Shown piece by piece: positions 45,113 through 58,300 of a stretch of 64,000 bases of DNA (its first letter is position 1; each line of letters begins with the position of its first letter). This DNA comes from Branchiostoma floridae (lineage: Eukaryota; Chordata; Leptocardii; Amphioxiformes; Branchiostomatidae). A model generated the notes under the pieces. That model did not search any database. It was given only the letters and a program-made list of their open reading frames with translations, and had not been told where the DNA came from. The DNA is taken from NCBI RefSeq assembly GCF_000003815.2, contig NC_049988.1:18402518-18466517 (forward strand). Direction: 5' to 3'. Made by a program: the position numbers and the translations under genes.

Positions 45113-48100
45113 CTACACGTTGCTCTTCCTGGGGAACTTGAAGAGGATGTTGCGCTCCATGGTAGCGATGCGAGGCGATGACGGCAGCGAGGGCCAGCGC
45201 TGCTGACAGTCCATCTCGGCCTCGATCTTACCGATACAGTCTCCCCGTGCCGCCATGATTGCCTGTAATTCAATTAAGTACACAATGATTTTGTAAACTT
45301 TAAGGCTACAGTAACTAATGTAAGGAGACTGAGATAGAAATCTGTTCATGTTCTTGACTTGGGAAGTTGGCATTTCCTGGTCTTATTTCTATCTAGTCAA
45401 TGTTCAAAACTCATTTTTACACTATGTAACTGTATAATGTTTAGTTTGAAGATAATGTGAAGGGCTTCTAGCACTGCCAAAGAAAGCAGGAGACAAGAAT
45501 GAAATTCAATGCCCAATAAAATATCATCACAGTCCACCATGATTATGATAGTTTGTAAGAGTCCTGTAAGTCAAACTACAAACAGACCACACAAATGTAT
45601 ACCAGTAATAAGTGCATAGCTTTCCCTTCCATTAAGATAAACAGAAAAAAAGCAAAATCCATGACAACTCACCCTGCAAATGACTTCTGCGTCCAGCTTG
45701 GTCCGGGTGCCGGTGGTCAAACACAGCTCCCTGAGTGACCAGCACCGGGTCATCAGCTGACCGATACCCTTCTCGGAGAAGCAGACCCCATTGTACAGAT
45801 TCAGGTGTTTAAGGGCACGACACGCCTCTGCAAGCTCCGATAGCGTCTGGTCGGTTAGCTTGGACCGCTGGGTACGGCTGCATGAGAGGTTGAGATGCTC
45901 CAGGACCTTGCAGTGCTTAGCAATGTGACCTGTTGATTGGACAATAAAAAATTGTTCATAAGTCTCTTTTTTTAGACATTGGAAGGATTCACAAACACAG
46001 TAACTATCACTTTTCCTGGTATTTCTGTCTTTTGGAGATTGATAACTCTCCAAGCAGGGGTTTGGCTCTGGCTGTTTTTGATGTGTTTTTGCCTTGCTTT
46101 CTATTTTGTAATTATTTTCTTTGTGCAGTTTGCCCAGTGGACATGAAGAAAACAGCACAAAATTCGGAGTAAAAAAAGAAATACATAAAACATGTAAAAA
46201 AAAAACCTGCTGGAGCCAAACCTCTCCTTTGAGAATAGAGGTTGCTCTTGTGTTGGTTTTCAATCCCTGGTCATTTTGATTTCAGATTGTTTCTTCTTCC
46301 CAGCGATAGTTGATTGGTGTTTTCTTTTTTTCATCCAAAGATGCCAGTAACCCAGGCAAACTCCCAGCATGTTTTGCCACTGTATACATCTAATCACATG
46401 GAAAATACTTTCAGATTTCACATCAAGCTAATTCTAATTCCCCATATCCTAGAGGAAAAGTTTAACTTTTCAAGATATATATACCTAAACTATCAAGCAC
46501 AAAAGATGATAAAACAAATTGGGAGCGTGAATTTATTTTCATGACCAATAGTGACAGCTGTCAATCAAGAGTGAGCTCACCAATCCCTTTGTCGGTTACC
46601 AGGTAACAGCCCATGAGTGACAGGTACTTCAGCTGTCTGCAGAAAGAAGCCACCTGCTGGATGGAGTCGTCGGCAACGTTGGAGCAAAACGACAGGTCCA
46701 AATGGCTCAACACACACGGAGTGATCCGACACTTCTCCAGCTTAGGTCTGCATTGGGCTTGGAACCCCTTTGAAGAAGTGCTTGCTTCATCTATACACTG
46801 GAAATGCCTTTCAAGTGTCTTGGGGAAGATCTGCCCTGTAAAGGAGGACCCGTGAACGTCCTTAGCAGGCAGTTGTGAGCAGCTACATCCGACGGAATGC
46901 TGCACCTGGCAGCTGAACCTCAAGTTTGCGAGGTAGTGGCAGGTTTCGGCTTTCAGGAACTTCAGCTTGGTGCATTTTGTCATCAGGAGGTTCAGACCTG
47001 CGGACGTGACTTTCACGCACTCCGATATGTTGAGGGATCGCAGCTCTCTGGAGTTGTCTGCGAGGCTGATCAGCGATTGGTCGCTGATAGACAAACAACC
47101 ACGTACCTCAAGGTGACGAAGGTTCTTACAGGCCGTGGTGATCGCGCGAACGCCGTCGTCTGTAACCCCCCAACATCCCGTGGTGTCAAGGTACTCCAGG
47201 TTTGGACACCACGACGCAAGGACCTTAAGCGCCACGTCGGTGATGTTTCCCGTGCTGTGTGGTCGCAGCGCCATCCACGATTCCCCGTGCACGTCAAGAT
47301 GGCGGAGCTCATGACAGCTGTGCGCCACCACGCACACGCCCATGTCAGTGACGTTACGGCAGTCGCTAACGTTCAGATGTGTGAGACGCTTGCAGCAGCG
47401 CGCTATGACCTCCATTCCCCTGTTACTGATGTACGTATGTGACAGGTTTAGGTGACGTAGGGCACTGCAGCTGACCGCTATAGACTGGATACCTTCGTCT
47501 GAAATGCCCGTACAGTGGGACAGATTCAGAGTGTAGAGATTGGCTATTCCGTCAGTAAAGATATCATCTTCGACAAAGTCTGACGCCTTGCAGTCAAGTT
47601 CGACTAGCTCCTTACAGTTCTTGATCAGAGACTGATACACCGAGATGACGGAACTCCTGTTCAGTACGTACTGTAGCGGATCTAACCGATTTAGCATGCT
47701 AAGCTTCCTCAGCCCTTGTAGACACGTTGGTATAGAAGAGAGCACTTTGTACGATATGAAATGACAGTCGAAGATGTTCAACTCCTTGATTTTGGGGCAC
47801 TCTTCACAAATCTTCAGAAAGGCTTCTCCTGCAATGTAGGTGCCGGATAAGTCCAGCTTCCTCAAGCTTTTACAGTGTTCTGAGATGGCGTGAAACCCGA
47901 GAGCGTCTAGTCCTTTGCACCCGCTGATGTCGATCTCCTGTATGCTGTCGCCGTAGTAACGCAAGAGGGGCAGGAAGTGTTCGTTTCGCAGCTGGTTGAA
48001 GCCGGAGAAGCGGAGACGCTGCCAGAGCGTGAAGTCGTAGCTGAGGCGGTGCCACTGCTGACACGTCTGGCGTAAGGCGAGGCAGACGTCACGATGGTCC

Positions 48101-48153
48101 AGGTACTGGAAGATCTGGAGGAGGAGGGGGTCGCTCAGGTCGTAGATACTCAT
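45113..48153 (-). CDS. F-box and leucine-rich-repeat protein (FBXL type), 659 aa
   Basis: Three coding exons, 48153-46581 (1573 nt), 45929-45673 and 45262-45113, join in phase to 659 codons plus TAG. Residues ~3-48 (SIYDLSDPLLLQIFQYLDHR, then a W-H-R-L-S and L-W-Q block) form an F-box, the Skp1-binding motif of SCF ubiquitin ligases. It is followed by a dozen or more cysteine-containing LRRs (repeated L..LDLSGC, L..LNLSHC and ITD.G patterns), interrupted at ~residues 405-480 by a cysteine-rich low-LRR insert. The product is a likely substrate receptor for an SCF E3 ligase; the substrate cannot be inferred. The C-terminal exon, ending ILFKFPRKSNV, is basic. I cannot name a vertebrate orthologue with confidence. 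A 5' non-coding exon probably ends at 49008. Confidence 0.85.
46040..46235. mobile_element. Inverted-repeat element in F-box gene intron 1
   Basis: Left 'ctctccaagcaggggtttgg' and 'ctggctgttttt', right 'ctgctggagccaaacctctc'. Same 'TCTCCAAGCAGAGG' family as 36990-37170. The intron is 46580-45930. Confidence 0.65.
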
Positions 48154-49007
48154 AGTGCCTGGGTGGGGGAAAATAAGTTGTTGTTGTTGTTGTTGTTATT
48201 GTTATTCTATTTATCTATATATTTCTGTTTTCTTAAAACTGCTTGGCACACATCGCTGCAAAGAGTACAAGATAAAGTGATGATGAACTCTAGTAAGCAA
48301 GTTGACTCAGCAAAGGACATTGATTATTAACATAATTATTATAAGATATTGAAATTGTATATCGTCATTTCCCTTCATTCATTTATTTCATCTTGTGGAC
48401 TCCTGGGTATCCCTTCAGCATGTTTTGCTAATTTTCAAGGGGGCCCAGGTAATAAAACATGATACAATGCGTACATGTACAATCAAGGAGCCTGATAAAA
48501 GCTCCTTGGTACAATCATATGGCGAAATTGTACAAATTAGACAGAATAATGACTGGCATTGTTTATTTGTAAATATTTGTATGGAGTGTTGGAGACAGGG
48601 CGCGCTAAGCACTGCAGTTGGCCAGTTGTATTAACAGTGTAAACGTTGCACAAAGATTTACCATATTGTAACGTTAAACCTATTTATAACGATTGGCATG
48701 GAGCCCAACTGGGCCCAGTAGGAAACTTTGACAGATGAAACCCTTGGGCCCCTAAAGGGGGTCGTATACACAGTTGAGGCCAAGGTCGCTACCATTCTAC
48801 AACGACACTGTCTCAAATTGTGACTAAATCTGCTGCAAAATTGGAAAACATGCCACGCCCCACGCTAGATCTGCTACCTATTCCGGGCCCCACCCCCAAA
48901 TTATGTGATCAATGTTTACATGGGAAATAGTTCATGTTTTCTACAACTACAGTCATAACAAATCCGTTCAAACACACAACATGATTATAAATGATAGAAG
49001 GTTTACC

Positions 49008-49250
49008 TGTCTCCTTGTTTCTGAGCGCACAACGCCCGTATTTGTCCAGAATAGTTGATCGGTTTTGGCAGTTACTTTTTCTGTTGATACCGTAAAAATC
49101 AAAACAACTGATGCAACGTCGCTCTAACCTCTGACCCCGCGCACTGACCCACGGGTAGGAAACATGGCCGCCGTTTTTGTTTTGGTTCCCGTCAAATTTT
49201 CTCCGGAAAATTTGGGCGCCGTCTACACAACTTTCACATTCCTCTAACAC
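49008..49250 (-). other. Likely 5' non-coding exon of the F-box gene
   Basis: On - the text 'gaaacaaggagacag' is followed by 'gtaaac', a good donor. The acceptor CCCCCACCCAG lies just upstream of the ATG (about 48160). The 5' boundary is not determined. It overlaps the short head-to-head interval with PAN2. Confidence 0.5.
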
Positions 49251-49306
49251 TCTGTACCTCCGTAGAACGTTTAAGTATATATCCTAGGACACATAGGAGC
49301 TGAAAG
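49164..49306. promoter_or_regulatory. Putative bidirectional promoter, F-box gene and PAN2
   Basis: GC-rich interval immediately upstream of the PAN2 ATG (49307) and of the inferred F-box 5' exon. It has a YY1-like ATGGCCGCC near 49164 and an AT-rich 'ttaagtatatatcc' at 49271, ~35 bp before the PAN2 ATG. Transcription start sites are unknown. Confidence 0.4.
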
Positions 49307-52300
49307 ATGGAGTTTAACACGTCTACGGGTGGCGGGATCACGCCAAACCCGTACGCACCACAGTTCAGCCCCGCTGCCGCGACCACCACCACCACCGCGA
49401 GTACGTTTAGCCCAGACGCGCCGCCTTTTGCGCCCTCCCCGGGGCCTCACGCCCCGCCCTTCGCCCCCTCCCCCGTGCCACACGCGCCTCAAACACCACA
49501 GCACCATCCCGAGATATTTGTGGACGGGCACGTGCCGATTTTGGACGGCAGTTTTAACGGGAGCGGCGACGCGTCGGTGCACTTCGGACACAACTCCAGC
49601 GGGTTCGAGGAAGGCTTCCACCCCAGCGATCCCAACTCTCAGCATCACAGCGGGCAGCATCAGGAGCACGGCATCATGCAAGGCGGTACGATAAACGTGT
49701 AGTTTGAACGGGGGAGGGTGACAGAGAAGGTCTCCATGACCTTGTCATATCGTGGGCAAAAATAGATCACAGATGGAGAACACTAAGTTATCATAAACAT
49801 TTTCTTACTAGAGCACGCACGGCACCATGGACAGCGGTATGGACTGGACAGATAGAGGGGGCGTTAGAAATTGGAAGGGGTGATAAAGAAGGTTTCAATG
49901 AACTTGTAAAAGTGTGAGCAAAAATAGATCAGATCAAAAGTAGATCACATATCAATATGCTGCCCTATGGCGAAACTGATAGACTAGGCAAGAGAAATCC
50001 ATTGATATCATCACTGATATATCTATGAACAAATGTTGCACATCTTGCTGTCAACAAATACATCGCTACTTCATAAATGAGATACTAGAGTAGCTTTAGG
50101 CAAATTGCTTTCAGTGTAGATGCCTGCAAAGCTGGTGTGTTACAAAGGACAGTTATGTCAGGGGCAGTGGCAATACATATACAGAAGCTGGTGTGTCAAG
50201 CAGAAGGGCGGTTGTACAGGCTTTACAATTACAGAAGCTGCAGCTGTGTTGGACAGAAGGGCAGTTATACTTGCTAGGAAATAAAGATTCAGTGACCATA
50301 ATAAATGATGGAAAACAGAGAAGCTGAAACCTTTGTTACAAATTATTTTCAGAAACAAAACATGAAAGTAGTCTTATTAACACAGAATAATTTTCCAGGT
50401 CGAGGCATCTCCAACCCTCCTGTTGGTAATGAGGAGTACCACGAGCTCCACACCATCGTGGCAGACGGAGGAGACCGATACGGGGTGTCGGCCGTCGCCT
50501 TCGATCTTCATCAGGAGCTGCTCTGGATGGGCAACCAAGGAGTGAGTCAGAAAACACTTCTTATAAAAAAATTCACTTTTCAACCTTCTCAAAGCTTCAT
50601 CTTTTTCATTGGACAATACTTATGGCAACTAAATGGGCACTTTGACATTTGAATGGTTAAAGGGCTGTCAGTACAATGTACACTTATGATGGTTTACCAT
50701 TCTGTGCCCTTAGGAAAGGCACTTTACACGACCTTCTTCACTCCACCCAGGTGTAAAAATGGGTACCTGACGTTTTCTGAGGAGGGAAGGCAGTGGAAGG
50801 ACTCCGCCTTCCAACAGTGTGCCCTAGAGACCATAGGAAACAGCTCTTTGCCTTATGACCTTTGTTTATATACTGGGTAGGCCAGTATGCACATCCAGGG
50901 CTGCATAACTAGCCTGTCAATGTGGCTTTTAGGGTTAGCCCTGGTGACAAAGAGCACAAGCAAACAACATAAAAACCTTCATCTAATGACAAAGAGAATA
51001 CGCTGACCTTATCCATTTTAAGACACCAGTAAATCTTCATTTTTCCTATACAGGGACATGTGACGTCCTACTATGGCCCAGGCATGCAGAAGTATTCGTC
51101 CTTCCAGCCACTGCCCGTCGGGACAGAGATGCGCCAGGTGCTCAGTATTGACAACGGCGTGCTGCTCCTCGGGAACAACCGCATGAGGTGCTCTGAGCGC
51201 GGCGGACTGACCATCTTTGATTTCAGGTCTGTTCCTTTGTTGCCTCTGTGAAAAGTTAAATCAGATTGTTACGTCAATGAATAAAGAGACTAGCCTTTGT
51301 TACAGTCTTCAAACGGATATCTTCTACAGCAAGCTCCATTCCTCGGTTAAGTTCTTTCCCAGTATAGGAGAACATGGCCAACGTTGAAAATCCCGAATGG
51401 TTTTATTTCTTGGTACTGTATGTTTGTTTACTTTCACAGGGACTTGATGTGAAAAAAATTTTTTAAGATACTAGTTAACAGTATTACCCAATTTGAATTG
51501 ACCTTCTTACCCCCATTTTACAGTGGTGAGGACATGCATGACATGCAGGTCATGACAATGGTGGACCCTACCACTCTTCTCATAGGGGGTCACCAGGACA
51601 AAGTCATCGAGTTTGATCTGAATTCTGGACAGCAGGTTAACTTGGTAGGGACACAACCCAAAAAAATTATTATAAAAACTTCTCCTGAACATCATTTAAG
51701 TCTCTCACAAACTGCATTTTTTCATTTTACAAGAGTAAAAAATACAGAGTCAGTAATGAATTCGTGTAACTTTTTTCTCCCCCCTGCTATTCAGCTAGAA
51801 GTGGGTGATCCTGGAGTTGCCATATTTAGACACACCAATAGATTCATATGCTGTGGGGATACAAGTGGACAGGTAAGGACAACCTGTTTGTTTGTTTGCT
51901 TAATTTGACTTTCGTTAGTCCGTTACTTAATTAATCAACCAGTAAATGAATCAATATAGCATCAGTGTTCCCTGTTATGACTAGTGGAAGAGTAGGCTAG
52001 CTCTTAAACGATAATTACAGACCTATTTCCTTCCCATTCATTTCATTCGCTTAACTCTTGCCAAATAAAATTCTTCATTCTCATGCCCGTAGTTGCTTGT
52101 AGAACTTGACAAGATGACTTAAGAGGTTTTGTGAAATACAAGTATGAACCATCACTTGTCCAGTAACTGGAGTACCACCCTTGTGTGTCCTCAGGTGACC
52201 CTACGAGACATGAACACCTTTAAGACAGAGCACATCCTGAAGGCTCACTCTGGGTCCCTGTCGGACTTTGACGTCCACGGAAATCTGCTGGTCACCGCAG

Positions 52301-55300
52301 GCTTTTCTACCAGGTAAAACAATTGTTTCCATTATATCATGTTTGTAATATTATTCAAATTAATGATTCTCATCTTAGAAAAGCTGCTGTATATTTTGTG
52401 ACTGTAATAAAAACTATTAAATGTTAATTGAAGTATCACTTTTCTTCACCTTACCTTTTCTTCGATTTGCATGAAAAGCTTTATGAAGTCAGAAGCTTTT
52501 GTGTTATGTTGAAGGACATATATAATGGCTATACAGATACAGATGATTCTTGTCTTTTGGATTTTTTCATACATGTAATAGTGATCTTGCATAACATATA
52601 ATTTATTATAAAGCATAACAACTGCATTACTTTGTTTCGTTAGAACAAGTTCCTGTGTGGTTTATGTACAACAGAAAGCTCATAATTTATTTATTTGTCA
52701 TCTGTCCTAGGAGAGGCAGTTTGGCGGTGGACCGTTTCCTGATGATCTATGACCTGCGTGTAATGCGAGCCATGGCGCCCATGCAGCTCTCCATCGACCC
52801 CATGTTCCTCCGCTTCGTACCCACCTACACACCCAGGATTGTCGCTGTGTCTCAGGTGAGTTGAGTTCCTTCCCTTAACTTTCCATGTACAGTTTAAGCT
52901 GCTCCTATTGGTTGCTCTAGGAATGCAGATAGTTCTCTCAACCCAGAGGTGAATGGCCACAAACTCTAGCACCTTAGTCCATCCCTAAGATCGCTACCCG
53001 CTAACATGATGGCAGGTTGCGACCTTTAGGAGCGGACTAAAGCAATCAAGGCTGGACTCCAATCTCAGTGTACAAAGGCTAGTAGTTAGTGGCCCTGCCA
53101 CTGGAACTAGAAGTCATGGGTTTGAATCCTGGCTGTGTTGCTCTCCCGACATGCACCCTACCAAAAAGGGTTACAGCCCTTAAGCTGTGGTCCACTGTAC
53201 ATTGTGCTTGTCGAAAGAGCTGGGAGATTTTCCCTGGTACAATGAACCTGTAAATACTGTACATAAGGCCTGTCCTCTCAACTGTGGAAGAATAGCTCTT
53301 GCTTAACTAGTTGTATCAGGATCACTTTTAGGGCCTGTGGCCAGTTCAGCCCCTGGCAGTGAGAGGTTGTGTAACACAGACTTGCAGTTTGTATAAATGT
53401 CAAAAGAAGGTGCTGTTGTACATTGCACCTGTTTGTGTTCTTCCAGGCTGGACAGTTCCAGATCCTGGACCTTGCCGGAGTGATGACCCCTGCCAGCATG
53501 GCCATCCACCAGCTCAACACCCACGGGCACATGTGCATGGGCTTTGACATCTCCACATCATGCGAGGCCTTTTCCTTTGGAGACAATGGAGGTAATGTTC
53601 ATCTTGAAATGTTCCCTGTGCTTGTATCTTCGTGGTGATTCTTCACAATGAATTCTTGCATGCGATGTGTTTTGGCGATACCCCAAAATTGAAATCCACT
53701 CAAGAATCAATAAATTTACCGTTTATGTTTTTAATCCGTCAAAAGATCAATTTCAGCAATATTGAAAGACAATACAATCTCCATAACTAGATGAGATTTG
53801 GAGGTTACATCTGGAAATAATCTCGTAATCTTTTCCAGTTGTAGAGGCTGAATTGTCTTTAGATATTGTTTTCCTGGATGTGTAACCCTTATCAGTACAT
53901 TCACACATAAGCTAGATCAGCTGCATTTTGTATCACCTAAAACCACCTTGTGGCATATTACACCTGTCCGGTATGGCATTAGTACACTACTTTTTCATTT
54001 GAATGGAAGATTACTGACTTTTGGACATTTCACTTTGTGATAAAGGATTGCTGCACCTATGGACAGACAGAGAAGAGGTCCTCTACAACAACTACTCAAG
54101 TCCTACAGAATTCGCGGATCATGTAAGTACAAGGGTGGGTTATGTCGGAGGGTGAGTGGTTGGTGTATTAGTTCATGGGAATATGGATGGGTGGTGGGGT
54201 GTGTGGGTCTATCTGTGAGTGGATGGATGGATGGATGGATGAATGAGTGTGAGTGCAGATAAACAGATGGATTGGAACCAAAGATATAGATTATAAACCA
54301 TAAAATAGCAAATCCCCGACAGTATACAATCATGTATAATATGTACCAAGAGATATTACCTAAAACTGTACATATTACCAACTGTTGAACATTTTTTTTT
54401 ATCCTAAATCCAGCCCGAGCACCTGCCTGCCATGTCTATAGTGGACCCCCTGACTCCCCTGGCCAGCATACCCATGCTATATGAGAACTGTCAGTAAGTA
54501 CGGTTTACTCTTGCATTTTGTAGTACAATGTAGTTTATACAACAAGGAGAGAGATGGACTTAGCAGATTGATGGGCCTCATAAACCAAAGTAATACAAAC
54601 AAATTGATATGTCTTTAGACAATTTAGACAAATCTTTGATTGCAAAACACATCTCTTTCAAAATTTCGCTATCAAAAAGAAGTGACAAGAAGTGGAATTC
54701 ACTAAGGAGAATATAAGCCTTGTGCTGGCTTAAATAATATTGTATAGATGATATACACCTTTAAGTGATGTACATCTGTATAACAGTGTTAATAATTTGT
54801 TTTCCAGTGGTCCCCTGCTCTCTGACTGGCCGGAGGACTGCATGAAATATGTAAAGAGGTAAGTGCCAACAGGGTCTGTAGTACTATGGTACTGGCGCAC
54901 ATACTTTTTGTGAAACTTACAAAGAAAATGTTGCAGTTCGAAAAGACAGTATTGTTGTTTGGATTCTTGACAATAGTAATCACAGGCTGATGTAGTATCT
55001 GGGGATGGTGCTTGTCTATCAATTATTATGTCCACCCTCTATGTTAAAATTGAAGTACTAGAAAGATGTACTAAATGTACTGCCGGCCCGTAGTACAAGC
55101 GACCCAATACGAAAAGAAATGACCAGCAAAAGGGTATTATGAGCAAAAAAAAAGACAAAAAAAGGCCCAGAGAGTCTGCTATGGAGGCTACTAAATGTTG
55201 CAACAAACAGAAAGACTGAGCCAAATCCCTCCATCTGCTTGGAGATTGGAGAAGTGGTAAGATAATCATTAATATGTGTTACAACTATGATAGTAACAAA

Positions 55301-58300
55301 GATAATGATGATGATGACTGAATATTTTCACTCTCTCCCCAGACGGATGCCCCCAGTTGACCCTGAGATTCTGGCCTCCATGAAGATTGTTCAGTTCATC
55401 GGCTATGCACCTAACCCGAGGGTTAAGAAGAGGAACCAGGTTGGTTTGTTTATTTGTTTGTTTATTTGTTTTGTTTTTATCAAACTGCCTCAAGGCATAA
55501 CATATGTACTGCTTGCATAATAAGTTCAAGCTGCGTGATACCAGACTGTAAGGTTTGATCCACTCACGCTGGGATGGAACCCTACTCTTAGACTTTTTGA
55601 TAAATGGGGTGTCTTCTTTAACGTGTGTCTCTCCTCAAACACCGAACCTCTGGCTTTGCATCCCATCTAAAAAGACGTCTCTAACCAAAGCTAGGTACTC
55701 ATTTTAAGTTGAGTGAGAGAATATGTGAAAACATGCCTTTCCCAAGGGCAGAACATTGGTGCCTGCTCAGGATTTGAACCAAGAATCTTTCCATTCTAAG
55801 TCAACAGCCTAACCACAACTAAGTCCAAATATGGTGTCTGTATCATCATTGCTTTTAAACTTTGTTCTTGCTTCTTGGAATCTGCAACATTTTTGATAGC
55901 TACATATGGCCTGCTAGGATTCGAACCCAGAACCTTTAGATTCTAAGTCAGCCGCCCTTACCACAAGACCACGTTTTGCCACAGGTGCCGTACCGAGCCA
56001 AGGACCTGGCCATCACCATCCCCACCTCATCTACGGGGGCAACCAGCACTGTTCCCGAGTCACCAGGGGCCAGAGGTCAGAGGTTTTTGGCAACTACCTT
56101 GGGGTGGAGCCTTTGTGATGCTAAATTTAATTTCATATTCAAAGGTCTTCAAACCTGAAAAAAGGATTGATCTTCACCATTAAAAAGTTTGCTTTTTTGG
56201 TGATGCATTTTTTTATTCATCACGAAAATGATACTGTAACATTGTTTTGTGACATGAAAATTTGGGTAGTGATACATGGCTACATTGAACAAGCAAAAAC
56301 TTTTTCAACATGTTGTTGGACACGTTGAAACAAGTTATTTTGTCTGAACAACTGAATTATTTGTTTCCTTCGCATCAGGAGAGAGTCCTCGCTGGTACAT
56401 GGTGCCGACAAGATACCGCAAAGTAGAGATCAAGTACACAAAACTCGGTAAGTATGGTAGGCCTACTTAGCTTACAGATGTGCCCTATGTGGCAGAGAGT
56501 GTCATTCTCTTATAGGACTGTTTAGCCATAGTCAAAGCTGTAGAGCTGATATCAATTAGGATTTTACCATGGTCATTACTGATCAAATGGGGCCATATAT
56601 GGAGGGAGGGAGGGAGGACTGTACATTTGGATTATGATTGTGTATGTTTCTTTTGATCTGTAATCTGTATGATATTATATATGTCTGCATGTAATGTATG
56701 TGTATTATGTATGTTTTTGTTGTTCAAACTTCAAACCCTAGAAGACTAGCCCTTGATAGGGCTAAAGGATCTCACAATAAAGGAATAAATGGAGAGAGGG
56801 GTGGATTGATTGGAATGATGGATGGATGAATGCAACAAACATTGCATGTAACATACAGAAAGTAATATAGAATTAAATTGGACAAACTCAAGTTTGAAGA
56901 CAAGAACTGGGACACCTGGTTGTGAATGTGACATCAGAAATGATTTCCCATTGCTTCCTTTTACAGTGAGTTTTACTCTTGATCAAATATTGCTGTGAGT
57001 AAATTTGCAGTGGCGGCGGCACCGGGGGGGCAAGGGGGGCGGCTGCCCCCCCGAAAAATATGTTGGGGGGGGGCGTCGCCCCCCCAGAAAATCAAGCTGA
57101 AACCTTGTGTATTTTTTTGATGATGGAAATTTCTTTAAATCAAGCTAGTCTAACGGCAAAATTTACGCCTGAAAACGCAAGAAATGACGTTTCAGAGAGT
57201 CCCGATTTCAAAATTTCGCCAGAGTCCCTTGTGACGGCCCGCGTCTTCGGCCATGTCGGCGCAGGACAATATGTTGCGGGAGCGTCGCTCTCAAAAAACT
57301 TTTAAACTAATAGAAATTTTGCTATCGTACTTAGCTTAGTTTACAAGCAGAATGTGGCCCTCAAATGCTGGAAATGACGTTTTAGGCGGTCAAGATTTCA
57401 AAATTTTCTCCGGACCTCCCTAGCCGCGGATGACTCATTGTGCCTCCGGCGCTCACAACGACATGGTGAAAATTTGTTGAGGCGTGGGTCATCGCCCTCA
57501 AACATCTTTCTTTGACAAAAATGGCATTAGATTTAGCATAGTCCCTCAGCAAAATTTGTCCCTCAAAATACAGAAAATGGGGTTTCAGAGGGTGCAGATT
57601 TTAAAATTTCCCCAGACCAACCTTGCTACAGCTTGCACCTTCCGCACTTGAAATCGTGAATATATTTTTGGGGCATCGCCCTCGCTAAAACCATGTGTCT
57701 TTCTAACAGAATTGTCATCAAAGTTAGCTTAGTCTAGCAGCAAAATGTGCCCGTCAAAACGCAGGAAATGGCGTTTTAGAGGGTCAAGATTTCAAATTTT
57801 CCAGGGGGAGCATGCCCCCGGACCCCCCTAGAATGGTCCTTCGGCACTACATGTGCGGCAAAATTCTGTCAGTAAAGGGTCGCCCCCCCAAGCGAAATTT
57901 GCTGCCGCCGCCTCTGATTTGTGGCTTCTACAGAGTGTCATCTGAACAGCTTAGGTGTAGGCTATGTTTACACAGCCTCCATGACATTTTGCGCTACAAC
58001 AGACTCGCTGGTATGACCACGTGCAAAGAATGACCCATAACAACTGGCCAAGAAAGGTCATAAACTTGTCTGTAGTGGGCCAGAACCCGCGTGGGCGCCC
58101 CAAGAGGAAATTGGTTAGACTTGGAAATTGTTAATAAAGATCTTAGAAAACTGGACATGCAAAAAGCCACCCCCCTCAGAGTCCTCCCCAGAGGATGGAA
58201 TAACGGAGGCCCTCCACTATACTCCTAGCCCAGCTCCACTATTCTACTTTTGAAATTTAGTGTTTCTTCCCTATTTTCTTGGTTAGTTTTGCTAAAATTA

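Noticed and set aside
46883-47442. 181-aa + strand ORF and overlapping - frames
   Set aside because: Shadow frames of the GC-rich F-box/LRR exon; no independent features.
49271-49694. 136-aa minus-strand and 121-aa plus-strand ORFs
   Set aside because: Off-frame readings of PAN2 exon 1; the +1 frame at 49307 connects in phase with exon 2.
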